Shown in pieces: positions 35,301 through 44,900 of a stretch of 64,000 bases of DNA; the first letter of the stretch is position 1; each line of letters begins with the position of its first letter. The notes beneath the pieces were generated by a model. That model saw nothing but the letters and a program-made list of their open reading frames with translations. It had not been told where the DNA came from and searched no databases. Origin of the DNA: Lewinellaceae bacterium SD302 (GTDB lineage: Bacteria > Bacteroidota > Bacteroidia > Chitinophagales > Saprospiraceae); contig PDLQ01000003.1 of assembly GCA_002591745.1 (NCBI GenBank), forward strand, positions 1 through 64,000. Direction: 5' to 3'. A program made the position numbers and the translations under genes.

Positions 35301-38300
35301 ATCGTTTGGCAACAGGGGGTCATCGGGGTTACCGTTGGTGATGTCATCCGTTGGACCGTTCGGTTCTCCGCCGGCGTCGTTGCTGAAGTTGTTGTCGGGT
35401 TGACTGTCCTCATCGAAGGCAGACAGATTGCTCCCGGAAGGACTGGTAAAGCGGTTGATCTCGGCACGGTTGACATACTGGTCTACTCCGCCGCCAGTGT
35501 TGGTTATCCGGGCACAAAGCGTGGCAACCGCCGATTCTTCTGGCAGAATGGGGCCGGGGAAAGTGAACAGCTGCAAGGGGGCGATATTCGACCAGCCGAG
35601 CGCACTTTCAGCGGCGGCAAAGGTCAGTCCAGCGGGCAAGGAGTCATACACCTGTACGTTACTGACGGGCTGCTCTCCCTGGTTGAAGACCGTGATATCC
35701 ACACAAACCAGGCTGCCCACCACGTAGGGTCCGGGGGTCAGTTCCAGTGTACTCGCTGTCTTGGTCAGGGCGAGGTCGTAGGTACAGGGCGCAATCGGAT
35801 CGGAATTGGTCGTAGCGGTACAGGAGGTACTCTCCCGGAAAGCTGCGTCCACGGTAAAGGTGGTGGTTGCTACCGGGTTGATCAGCGAATCGATCACCAG
35901 TACGGTATCGGAAAGCTCGCTGGCGATGATGGTGTACACCACTCCGTTGATCGACAGGTCCAGCGTGTCATTACCGTCGCCGAACTGGTCGTAGGTATAA
36001 GGGTTATTCAACCAACGGGCGGTGACCATCAATGGCTGCGCAAGGGTATCGCCACTTAGCTGACAGGGGCCGACCACCACGTCAAGCTCCAGGCTGCAGT
36101 CAGGGATGAAGCCGGCGTCGAAGTTGAGGTCTACTGAATCCAGCGGAACGAACATCGGCGGCGTGATGCCCGTCACCGGGTCGGCGTCGCTGTCGTCGGT
36201 GTCGTCTCCGCCCTGGTTGCCCTGGGTAAAGACGAAGCCATCCGGCAGCACGAACTGTACGGCATAATTTCCCGCCGGAAGTGCATTGAAAAGATAGCTA
36301 CCATCAGCTGCCGTCATGGTCGTACTGATGATGCTTCCATTATTGGCATTGACGAGGTAAACGGTGACGCCCTCGATGCCGGGCTCACCGGGGTCCAGCA
36401 GGCCATTTTCGTTAAAGTCGAACCATACGGTGTCGCCCAAGGCAGCTTCGGGAGGGCCGCAATCCAGTCCCGTGAAGTTGACGGTGTAGAATGCGGCACA
36501 GCCGTCCCCGACGTCGTAGGTCAGGACATAGGTGGTCATGCCGAGCTGAATGTCGTCGATAGTTGCCGTGCTACCGTTGTTCGTAATGGTGAGGCCGGCG
36601 GCCGGCATCCAGGAGAAGTTGGACGCTCCCTCGGCCGTAGTGGTGGGCAGCGTGTAGGTGCCTCCGGCACAGGCTTGCACGTTCACCATCTCATTCAGTG
36701 CCGGAGCAATGGTCACGTTGATGCGGCCGTCGTTGAAACAAGGTGCGGTACTTACCCTTAAGTCGTACTGCAGGGTAATGGGTGCACCGGTATTGTTGAC
36801 CGGAGCGGTAAAGACCGTTGGTGAGTCATCCGTAGGGTTCAAGTTACCGAGGTCGGAGCCGTCCACGCTAACCCAACCGTAATTGTAGCCGTCGATCTTG
36901 TCCGGGCCCACCATGATCTGGTCTCCACTACAAACCTCGTAATCACGCGGAAACTCGTAGACGATCTCCGGTCGGTAAGTGACCGAGGGGCGCGTATTAC
37001 AGGTACAGGTCAGTTCAGGGTCCAGTACCGCGATCACGGTACAGACATTTGCCGTCATAAAAGTCTCCGAGCCGGAGATGGTAACGCTCTCGCCCGTTCC
37101 AAGGTCAGCACCGAGGGTTTCCTCGATGTTGAAAAGAAAAACATCGGCTTCGGGATCGAAGGTACCGTTGCCGTTGGCGTCTTCGTAAATGGCTACCGTC
37201 ACATTATTGCCGCTCATCAGCGGGTAACCGTTATTCACGACGGTGGCCGTGAACTGGGCCGTGGCGGTGCCATTGATGGGATCCAGCGTAATGTCTCCGC
37301 TCAGGTCGGTGAAAGCCAGGTCCGGTTTGCGGATCTCTACCATCTGTATGGTCTCTCCCCTACTCGCGTAACTCTCACAGGTCATGCCGTTACAGGTATA
37401 TTCTGCGGCGGCAAAAGCATCTACCGCGATGGGATAAGACTGACAATTCTGTCCGACGTCGTCGGCAATCACATCAAGATTAAAGCGAATAACCTCCTCT
37501 CCGTTGTTGGGTCTGTCCAGCGGAAATATCAGTGCCTGACGGCCGTCCTGATCCCGGATCACCGTAGGATTGTTGCCCGGCTCAGCATTCTGAACCGGTA
37601 CATAGGAGTCCGGTACGTACGTAATACCGCTCGGCAAAAGTACCCGGATAGAATCTGCGCTGGAGACCACTGCTCCGTCGAGATCGGCGGTAATTTCAAG
37701 CGTTTCGGTTTCCGGGCTACAAGCGTTGAAGACCAGGTCCACTGCCTCAACGCTGAGCGAGATGTCCTGCTCCGTATCGGAGGTTCTCAAGCGACCGGTC
37801 TCCCGCACTACGGGGGCCAGCGGCTCGTTACAGCTGTTTCTGGTGTTGATGGTAAATAGAGAGCGTTGTCCAGACACGTAACCACACTCCGTGATGGCGT
37901 TAAACCGAAAGGAGATCGAACTGTTCGGGGGATCCTTAGACCCGACCAAACCAATGGTGTTCAACACCTCATCCAGTACCGAGAGATCGATCCGATAGGT
38001 GCTGCCTCCGATTTCCGTGGGATCTATCGCGTAGTTGACGAAGGTGCTGCCGGGGCCACCGGGAATAGCGACTTCAAAAGTGCCCGCTTCGTAATAGACA
38101 TGAGGTGGCAGGGTGATGGTCAGGATAATGTCTCTTATAAATCCGAGGTCCGTACTCAGTATTTCCCCTTCGAAAGGAATGGGATCGCAAAGATCGATGA
38201 TCGCAGTTGAATTTCGATTAGGATGAACCACCAATAAATCAGCATTAGAGTTTGCACTCGTCAAGGCCACCTGGGAAGGGTCGGTACAGGTAGCATCGTT

Positions 38301-41300
38301 GATCGTTTGAGGGTATCCTTCACAATCCCAGCCCGCGATAAAATCAATCGTAGCATTTTCACAGTCATTCTTGGTAAAAAAAACAGTCAGCTCCTCAAAG
38401 CTGTTGCGCGAGATGGTCCCCAACGGATATATGCCAAATTCATTAGGTAAAACTTCAGTTCCATTCGCTCTTTCTACCCGATTGACTATTACGGCCCCAG
38501 AAGGTTCTGGATAAAAGAATGAATTAATGGCATCAATGGTAGAAACGTTTCTTACTCGAATCCGTGCATCATCGTAAGCGCTACACAGAAATACATTGTC
38601 CTCCACAGATTCTACTCTAAGGACCGCTGCCCCGAGGAATTCAAATGACCTATTAATCTGTTCCCGAGCAATCTCAGGCTGGCAATAAATATTTTCATCT
38701 ACTTCCTCGAAAAACTGGAAGTCGTACATATAACTCCCTACCATTGAAGCACAGCCTCCCTGAATACGCGGATAAATTTCTATTTGGTAACCTTCATCCG
38801 GCGGAATTTCCAGGTTTTCTAGGCTCTTGAGGTAATCACCGATCAGAAACGTCACCTCATCCTCGTTGCGAACAAAGTACTGAGCAGGTATATTATTCGC
38901 ATCCACGATGGTATTCACCGGCTCGACCAGTTGTCGAAGGCGAATTCTCCAATTGCTCAACACGTAGTTAAACTCAGCTGGTTTATTGAATACGAGACGA
39001 TCTGGAAGGGCAATAGACCTAATTTCATTAGTAAACTCATCTACGGCACTACCACCAATGTAGCGGCCATAGTTAATCCGCCAATTGGGCTGGTTACATG
39101 CACCGAAATTAGCGTTGGCAAAAGACTCGTCTGAAGTCAGTCCGACTTGAGTCATGCGAGCGTTCAACGAGCTACACTGGCCACCATCCAATGACATACC
39201 CGTTTCCGAAAGATAAAAGCGTGGCAGGTAATCTCGGATAAGGTAATCCGTTCCGGGCGGCAATACGTTTTTTTCTGTAAAATCCATGGTTACCAGCAAT
39301 TCGTCTCCGTCCAGGTAGCGATCAAAGTCAGTGGGCAATGCACAACCAAAGGCCTTCAATTGTGCTACGCTAAAGTCAATCACAATTCGCTGATTGGGTC
39401 CGTCAGCGGCAAGAGGCACAGCGCTACAAGTATAGATCGTACCATCTCGATCAATTGTAATGGTGGCCCCCAGGGGGGTAAAATCACCATGATCCAGTGG
39501 AAACTCTATGAATCCGAAAGCCAAATTTTGATCATTATCGGCATCTTGTACGGTAGCAGAGAATACCGCCCGCAAACTGTCGCCCCGCAAGTAACGGTCC
39601 GTTTGAGCAATAGCTGGATTTGCCGTATCCATTCCGTCCGGCACTTGGTTGTTGTCTGCATCTGCTAGTCCAAGGTTGGTACGAAACACCTGGAAATCCC
39701 CAAAACTAATACCGTCACATGCATCTCCACATGGCCCAGGGTTAGCACATTGGATACGGACATCTAGGTCATCAGGAGCCCATACCTTTTGAGTAGTACA
39801 ACTGGCCAAGCAACTGGGGTCGGATGTCAAATCAAATCTGGTTTGTATGATTTCGGTAAATACGAGCGCACTACAATCCGCCAAGTCTTTTTCAGTACAG
39901 TCTGCTACGACCATGAAGTCGAAATTAGCTCCGGCATTCATCTGGAATCCAGAGGGTCGATCAGCTGCATTAAAACGCACGATCAGTTGATCGATACTCC
40001 CCACAGTATTAACATCAGTATAGGTAACGGAACCCACTGGATATATTCTGTTATTCCGGTCCACCCACACCACGCTGTTAGGAACATAGTCCATAGCGCA
40101 GGGCAGTTCTACCACCATTTCAAGGTAAGCGTCGTTGAACTCATCAGTCATCCAGTCGAGCTCCATTTCGCTTACGAAGTAGCTGACTAGGCTCTGGTCC
40201 CCGTCGTTCACACTAGGAGGGCCTTCAGCCAAGCCATTGATAAAAGCGTTGTAGCGGTCACTTGGTGTAGTAGCGTCTCGATCTACATTCAGGTTTCCAC
40301 ACAGGTCAAAATAGTCCAGAATAGTTGTCCGATTGTAGTATTTATTTCGAACATCACAATCGTTGCAGTCGCAAGTAGCAGTAACTGCATAACTTACGGT
40401 AAATGACTGATCAACCTCCATTCTAAAGTCGGTCAACCGGTAGTCAATCAGCGTAATTCCCATTCCCTGACAAGTAGAGCCTGTCGTTGTATTTACGATA
40501 TCGAAATCCGTGATTTCATCGCCGGATTCATCGTCCGTTATGATAATGCTACTCCCATCGATCACCATCCCGCTGGTATTGTCAGTAAGAATCCGAAAGC
40601 CCGGGCTGATTGCAGGAGCCGTACCAACATTTGTTAATCGAACGGTAGCTAAGGTGGGCTCATCAGCGTAGCATGCCGGTCGTTCACTGGAGATGGTCGC
40701 TATACTAAGCTCAGGAAAACTACCGATAAAAGAAACCGAGGTGGGAACGTAGTCTCCTTGGGGCTTGTCCTGGCAGTCGTTATCTCCCTGACAGCCGTAC
40801 TGAGCACGCCGCAAGACATCCATCGGATCATCTACACATTCCACTACTTCCCAGGTCTCTTCAGCTAGGATGGTTTCCTGCTGCACAAACGGATCATTCA
40901 GCATCACTGTAAAACATTGTTGAGTGCCTACTACAAAATCCGGTGTAGTGCCGACATCGACGCCATCGACCACTAATCCTCTGAGTTCTACAGCCACAAG
41001 ATTGTTAGAAACGCAATAATTCATCACTTCCAGTGACCCAAAACCATTATTGACGATGCCAACTTCAACAGTCTGTATCTTACCGAAGAAGGCATCAATT
41101 GTCTGCGGATCAGTCTGAAAAGGAAGGGATAGGTCGGCAAAAATACGCTCCGAGGTAGTCCCTACGAGCGTATCCCCAGTAATGTTGTCACTGGAAGCAT
41201 TGCCGGTAAATTCAAAAGTAATAACGGAGGCATCACAGGAGAGCTGATAAGTAGCTTCGAAAACAGCCACTTCCCCAGGCCCGATGTCGCCCACCATTAC

Positions 41301-41561
41301 GTAGTTATTTGGTTGAAGCGTGCCGGTACCGCTCACGGACAACACGTTCACCCCGTTGGGGGCGGCCAGTTCCACCAAAACATTATTAGCTGTTTGTACC
41401 GGGTCCGTATTCTCCACCTGCACCTCGAAGGTGTTCAGCGGCCCGCAAACGGTTGATTGATCCGGTAGTACTCCGAGGGTGAGTTCAAGGCTCTGTCCGT
41501 CAATTGCGGTTGAGCATAGGAATAGAATTACTAGCAAGTAGTAAAAGGTCTTAAATTTCAT
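32307..41561 (-). CDS. Giant surface protein (3084 aa) with DUF11 and SdrD-B-like repeats
   Basis: A secreted protein with a signal peptide at residues 1-22 (MKFKTFYYLLVILFLCSTAI). Residues to about 1600 are beta-rich, Cys-containing repeats of DUF11-like type without clear family names. SdrD-B-like domains start near 1705 (LGDTVWFDFNENGLLDPGEP), 2680 (LGSTVFLDINNDG) and 2847 (VGDTAFVDLNNDG); each has a DxNxDG calcium loop. Four DUF11 domains start near 1928, 2098, 2287 and 2483 (YDLALTK, FDLALSK, YDLALIK, FDLAIFK), joined by Asp-rich linkers. The last 110 residues, ending ILRVDCGSFPWSGDD, have no type A T9SS signature but are shared with the next giant protein. A role in adhesion or as a cell-surface fibre is likely. 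Own terminator and leader show a single-gene unit. Confidence 0.85.
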   Translation of the reverse strand: MKFKTFYYLLVILFLCSTAIDGQSLELTLGVLPDQSTVCGPLNTFEVQVENTDPVQTANNVLVELAAPNGVNVLSVSGTGTLQPNNYVMVGDIGPGEVAVFEATYQLSCDASVITFEFTGNASSDNITGDTLVGTTSERIFADLSLPFQTDPQTIDAFFGKIQTVEVGIVNNGFGSLEVMNYCVSNNLVAVELRGLVVDGVDVGTTPDFVVGTQQCFTVMLNDPFVQQETILAEETWEVVECVDDPMDVLRRAQYGCQGDNDCQDKPQGDYVPTSVSFIGSFPELSIATISSERPACYADEPTLATVRLTNVGTAPAISPGFRILTDNTSGMVIDGSSIIITDDESGDEITDFDIVNTTTGSTCQGMGITLIDYRLTDFRMEVDQSFTVSYAVTATCDCNDCDVRNKYYNRTTILDYFDLCGNLNVDRDATTPSDRYNAFINGLAEGPPSVNDGDQSLVSYFVSEMELDWMTDEFNDAYLEMVVELPCAMDYVPNSVVWVDRNNRIYPVGSVTYTDVNTVGSIDQLIVRFNAADRPSGFQMNAGANFDFMVVADCTEKDLADCSALVFTEIIQTRFDLTSDPSCLASCTTQKVWAPDDLDVRIQCANPGPCGDACDGISFGDFQVFRTNLGLADADNNQVPDGMDTANPAIAQTDRYLRGDSLRAVFSATVQDADNDQNLAFGFIEFPLDHGDFTPLGATITIDRDGTIYTCSAVPLAADGPNQRIVIDFSVAQLKAFGCALPTDFDRYLDGDELLVTMDFTEKNVLPPGTDYLIRDYLPRFYLSETGMSLDGGQCSSLNARMTQVGLTSDESFANANFGACNQPNWRINYGRYIGGSAVDEFTNEIRSIALPDRLVFNKPAEFNYVLSNWRIRLRQLVEPVNTIVDANNIPAQYFVRNEDEVTFLIGDYLKSLENLEIPPDEGYQIEIYPRIQGGCASMVGSYMYDFQFFEEVDENIYCQPEIAREQINRSFEFLGAAVLRVESVEDNVFLCSAYDDARIRVRNVSTIDAINSFFYPEPSGAVIVNRVERANGTEVLPNEFGIYPLGTISRNSFEELTVFFTKNDCENATIDFIAGWDCEGYPQTINDATCTDPSQVALTSANSNADLLVVHPNRNSTAIIDLCDPIPFEGEILSTDLGFIRDIILTITLPPHVYYEAGTFEVAIPGGPGSTFVNYAIDPTEIGGSTYRIDLSVLDEVLNTIGLVGSKDPPNSSISFRFNAITECGYVSGQRSLFTINTRNSCNEPLAPVVRETGRLRTSDTEQDISLSVEAVDLVFNACSPETETLEITADLDGAVVSSADSIRVLLPSGITYVPDSYVPVQNAEPGNNPTVIRDQDGRQALIFPLDRPNNGEEVIRFNLDVIADDVGQNCQSYPIAVDAFAAAEYTCNGMTCESYASRGETIQMVEIRKPDLAFTDLSGDITLDPINGTATAQFTATVVNNGYPLMSGNNVTVAIYEDANGNGTFDPEADVFLFNIEETLGADLGTGESVTISGSETFMTANVCTVIAVLDPELTCTCNTRPSVTYRPEIVYEFPRDYEVCSGDQIMVGPDKIDGYNYGWVSVDGSDLGNLNPTDDSPTVFTAPVNNTGAPITLQYDLRVSTAPCFNDGRINVTIAPALNEMVNVQACAGGTYTLPTTTAEGASNFSWMPAAGLTITNNGSTATIDDIQLGMTTYVLTYDVGDGCAAFYTVNFTGLDCGPPEAALGDTVWFDFNENGLLDPGEPGIEGVTVYLVNANNGSIISTTMTAADGSYLFNALPAGNYAVQFVLPDGFVFTQGNQGGDDTDDSDADPVTGITPPMFVPLDSVDLNFDAGFIPDCSLELDVVVGPCQLSGDTLAQPLMVTARWLNNPYTYDQFGDGNDTLDLSINGVVYTIIASELSDTVLVIDSLINPVATTTFTVDAAFRESTSCTATTNSDPIAPCTYDLALTKTASTLELTPGPYVVGSLVCVDITVFNQGEQPVSNVQVYDSLPAGLTFAAAESALGWSNIAPLQLFTFPGPILPEESAVATLCARITNTGGGVDQYVNRAEINRFTSPSGSNLSAFDEDSQPDNNFSNDAGGEPNGPTDDITNGNPDDPLLPNDEDDSDPFQVAVFDLALSKMLAPAADQPTGRVNSFQIGDEIAFTITLINQGNQTAYAVEVHDSISEGLTLVSASVPATTQNGIPIMETSGLTGGGTSGYLVLDSLSVGDTVNVIVIGLVGDDVVPPIINYAEISAADDDQDPGNDAPTDVDSSPDDNLENDPGGMVNGDSDDATGGDGTGAVGSDSASTDEDDADAAQVPTYDLALIKFLDAESVSPNGNYPPGTEVTFNINVCNQGNEPVTNVTIIDYLPCGLDYLPGNTLNQMQGWTQTSPFAMTPPGQLDSVFLTLTEVLQPDSCRQVKITVARASTMMPDRCPLPLPMNFLTNAAEIRQFEDVDGNVQIDLDSSPDGVQDNDPGGMVNMVTDNQLNGNGTGPIPSDDPLTDEDDADPANLDAFDLAIFKVVDTLDNAPPYIFGEIVKFDIGIISQGNISANEVVISDLIPPGLSFDPSFGNNATAGDGSGWQPTAEGAMLTITDFTGLVNNDLLANSLGFFDTATVSIWLQIEPTAALLDEDYTNLAQIEMGTFINPMTGDPVTVDTDGDSPYGLGAGNDTGAGIGSDDDNETLDDEPGQDVDSQDPAFVMVAALSLGSTVFLDINNDGIQNGLDSGLSAVTVQLFNATTMMQVLTNSMGVPVDNPALASPVVTDSDGNYIFVNLPPGDYYVVIPSTPIGALVSSNNTGIPFLETDPDDDEDGDDDGLQPGGAGQPTTSGVITLSVMMEPTTADGEDAPGSEQDEMLPQVDNNGNMTLDFGFFQPVSVGDTAFVDLNNDGLQTPGEPGLENVTVVLLDVNGDTVTIDAEGNTISGITTTDADGFYEFPNLPLGIYQVLFDISTAVNAENYVFTQANVGNDDEIDSDATPVNDSIGLSNQTNYLTSGMNDPTLDVGVSCNVIVTVADPSTICSTRKIMLNQGASISPSGVGGVWSSPDGTGSFDDGTDFATATTYTPSPEDAARGSVTLVLTTNDPNGPCGTVSAQVTIQILRVDCGSFPWSGDD

Positions 41562-41626
41562 ACAAACATGCTTTAATACAAGAACTACTTCTCTTTTCTA
41601 AAAAAGAGTAAGCAATTAGAACAATC

Positions 41627-41726
41627 TTCGCATGAATGAAGGGTGCTTCCGAGACGGAAGCGCTTATGTGGTCGTATTTTTTTCATGCGAAAAACTCGAA
41701 TGCCGTGGCATTCAAAGTCGAATATA
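41627..41726 (-). promoter_or_regulatory. Promoter and structured 5' leader of the 3084-aa gene
   Basis: Read leftward: a -7-like TATATTCG (41719-41726), then 28 bases to a 10-bp perfect inverted repeat TTCGCATGAA / TTCATGCGAA (41682-41691 with 41627-41636). Between the arms lie AAAATACGACC and a perfect 7-bp hairpin GCTTCCG-TCT-CGGAAGC (41645-41661). The same box, spacing and TTCGCATGAA...CGACC motif precede the other giant gene, so this is a shared regulatory leader. Confidence 0.65.
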
Positions 41727-41774
41727 CAAAAATTTACTATTCGGGGGACGCATGTATTTATAACTACACAAAAA

Positions 41775-41900
41775 CTCCGGTCAGACCATTGCCGAACCGG
41801 AGCAAAACATCACTTGGGATAACTATAATTCGGCGTACAGATAGCACTGCTTCTATGAAGTCAAAAACCCGGCTTCACTGGATAACCAACGAAGCCGGGG
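41775..41900 (-). terminator. Tandem terminators of the 3579-residue protein gene
   Basis: Two hairpins in series on the minus strand: CCCCGGCTTC / GAAGCCGGG followed by TTTTTG (41900 to about 41862), and CTCCGGT / ACCGGAG followed by TTTTTG (41802 to about 41770). They end the upstream giant gene before the promoter of the next, so the two giants are separate transcripts. Confidence 0.8.
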
Positions 41901-41930
41901 AAATTAAAATATCAATCCAAAATCTTAGGT

Positions 41931-44900
41931 CTAATTACCGCCGTTCCAAAAGAATGATCCACAATCCACGCGCAGTATCTGGAAAGTCACCTGCTCGGTA
42001 ACAATACCGCAGGGGCCGCCGGGTTCGTTCGTCGTCAATATCAGCGTGACGGAGCCGCGGGCCGCGTCTTCGTCACTCGTGGTATAAGTTGTTGCCGTCG
42101 CGAAATCTGTACCATTGTCAAAGGTTCCCGTTCCGTCGGGTGTACTCCAGGTTCCGCCCAGCCCCACTGGGGTGATACTTGCACCCTCATTCAGTACTAT
42201 CCTTTGGGTAGAGCAAATCGTAGCCGGAGGAGCCAAGGTGACTGAAGTGGTACAAATTACGCCCGCATCCAGCGTCGGATCGTCGGTGCCCGAGGACAGG
42301 AAACCAGTTGGAGCGCTTACCCCAGTAGAGTCATTTATCGGAGTAGCGTCGCTGTCAACAGCGTCGTCACCACCCAGATCCGGCGTTACGAAAGCGTAGA
42401 ACTCAGCATCATTGGCCGTACTGATATCGAAACTCACTTGATAGTCGCCCGGTGGCAGATTCGTGAAGGAGTAGCTGCCGTCAGCAGCCGTCATGGTGAT
42501 GCCGGAGATCGGATTACCTTCGGCGTCCACAGTAATGGTATCGCCGGTAGCTACATCCAGCAGCACCACCGTTACCCCTTCCAAGACACCGTCGCCCGGC
42601 GTCTGGGTATCGCTTTCATCCAGATCAACGAAGGCCGTATCGCCCACACTGACGGGGGCAAAGAAGCCGAAGTCGAGGGTCATATTACCGTTGCTATCGA
42701 AGGCATCGTCTTGCAGGTTACCCTGGGCGCTTTCGTCCATGACTCCCGTGCCGTTCTCCGGCTCGTCACCTAAACTCAAAGTAATCGTTCCGCTGGTAAC
42801 GGCCGTGCCGCTTCCACCTGCCTGGATTCCTTCATCATCGTTATCCGTATTGTCATCCGGATCGGTTTCGACGAAAGCGATGCCCGTGTTGTTGGAGGAA
42901 ATGGGTGCATTCATCGGGGTGGTCGGGATAACTACGTAGTAATCACCCGGCAGCAAATTCGTAAAGTGGTAATTACCACTCCCATCCGTTAAGGTCGGGG
43001 CTACATCCATGGCATCCAGTACGCGCACACCCGCCGCGTCAGTCAATACCGGCATCATCGTCATAGCGTCGAACAACTGTACTTCGATCATCGGAATACC
43101 GTTGTCAGCGCCACTCTGGAGGCCGTCGTTGTTGTTATCCAGGAAGACTGTGCTACCCAGACTCGCTGTTTCAATGGAGAGCAAAGCCAGGTCAAAGTCA
43201 TCCGCGTCGGTCGGGTTATCCGGGGTACCGTCCCCATTCTGTCCATCGTCACTGTCTTCGTCGTCGATCTCCATATCCGGTGGCGTGTTTCCGTTATCTC
43301 CGGGCGTCGAATCATCATCCGGCAGCCCCAGGGCGTTTTCACCGGCGGTAATTTCCGCCAGGTTGGTGATGGAAGTTCCTTCGAAGTCCAAATCAATGGT
43401 AAAGCTGATTGACAAAGTAGCAGTGTCACCGGCGGCCAGATCGAAGGGCATTGTCGTACGGGCGGTATCCATATCCATCATCCAGTTCGCGTCGGCCACC
43501 AGGGTCAGTCCTTCGGGTACGTAGTCGGCGACTTCGACGTCGGTAGCGTCCAGGGTTCCCTGGTTACGAACTTCGATGGCGAAGGTTACCGTACTGCCGT
43601 AGGTGTAAGGAGGGGGCGTGGCCAACGTATCCAGGTACTTGACCAGGTTGAGGTCGAAGCTTTGCATGACGGGTATGCCTTCCCAATCGTAATCGTCTTC
43701 GTCATTGGGGTCATCCATATCCCCGGGTGAGCCTGGGTTTTCGTCGTCGTACTCATTCGGGGTATCGACCTCCGGATCGTCGTCACCATTGTCATTAGGC
43801 GTAGAGTCGAAGTCTTCCGGCGGAATGGTGTTCGGATCCCCGTCGTCGTCGAAGTAGGTAATTTCCGCACGATTGACCAGACTGTCGCCCATGAAGTCTA
43901 TGTCAATCACAAAGCTAATGGACAAGCTGGTAGAATCTCCCGCAACCAGATCAATGGAATCGATCAATCTTACGGTATCCACGTCTACCATCCAATCCGT
44001 CATCGAAGCAGGAGCGAGCGTTAGTCCTGCGGGTACGTAATCCGATACAACGATATCTACTGCATCATCTTCTCCCTGATTATAAACTTCCAGTTCGTAA
44101 GTTATCGTACTACCGGGCGTGAATGGGCCGGGATTGGCAAGGGTATCCAACCGCTTGACCAACGCCAGGTCAAACTTTTGATTGACCGTCGCGCAGATCA
44201 CGCCGATCGCGCCACTCTGGCTCGGTAGGTTGAACACAATTGAATCGAAGGAGGGCAAGCCTAATGAGTCCGCGGTGACGCTGATTATTCGGTTGGCGGT
44301 ACGATCACCAAAGACCACGCCATCTACTTCGAACGTGCTGCCGGACCCCGCCTCAAAGTCCGAGAACGGAATAGTAACGGAGCCGCCGGTTAAGGTACTG
44401 GCAAAGGTGACCGAACCCAGATTGGCGGGCTCCAGATCAATCAAATCAAAGGCAAACCGACCAAGGGGCAGGTCAGAATTAACGATCAAATCACCTCCTC
44501 CGGCGAAGTCATTCGGCTGGCTGATATCCGCCGTTTGATTGATGATCAATACATTGCCGAGCATTTCAGTAATGATGTTACCGTTATCCCACTGATTCGT
44601 TCCCGCACTATTCCGCTCCAGATCGGGATCGGCACCACCGGTGCCATCCGTATTGTACAGATTCAACGGATGATTGGCCTGATCATTCGTGGAAAAGCGC
44701 AGTCCCTCACCTGGGCCATAAAGATTGGCGTAAGGCTGATCGACAAAGACATTGGCTGCTCCCGCTACGAGTGGATTACCCATATCGTCCGTTTCAAAGT
44801 CGGCCAGATAGGAACAACCGTCATTCGTATCACACAATTCAGGCTCTTCTGCGACACCAAAATCATAAGTAGCGATGGGCTCTTCCGTCGTTTCAGGATC

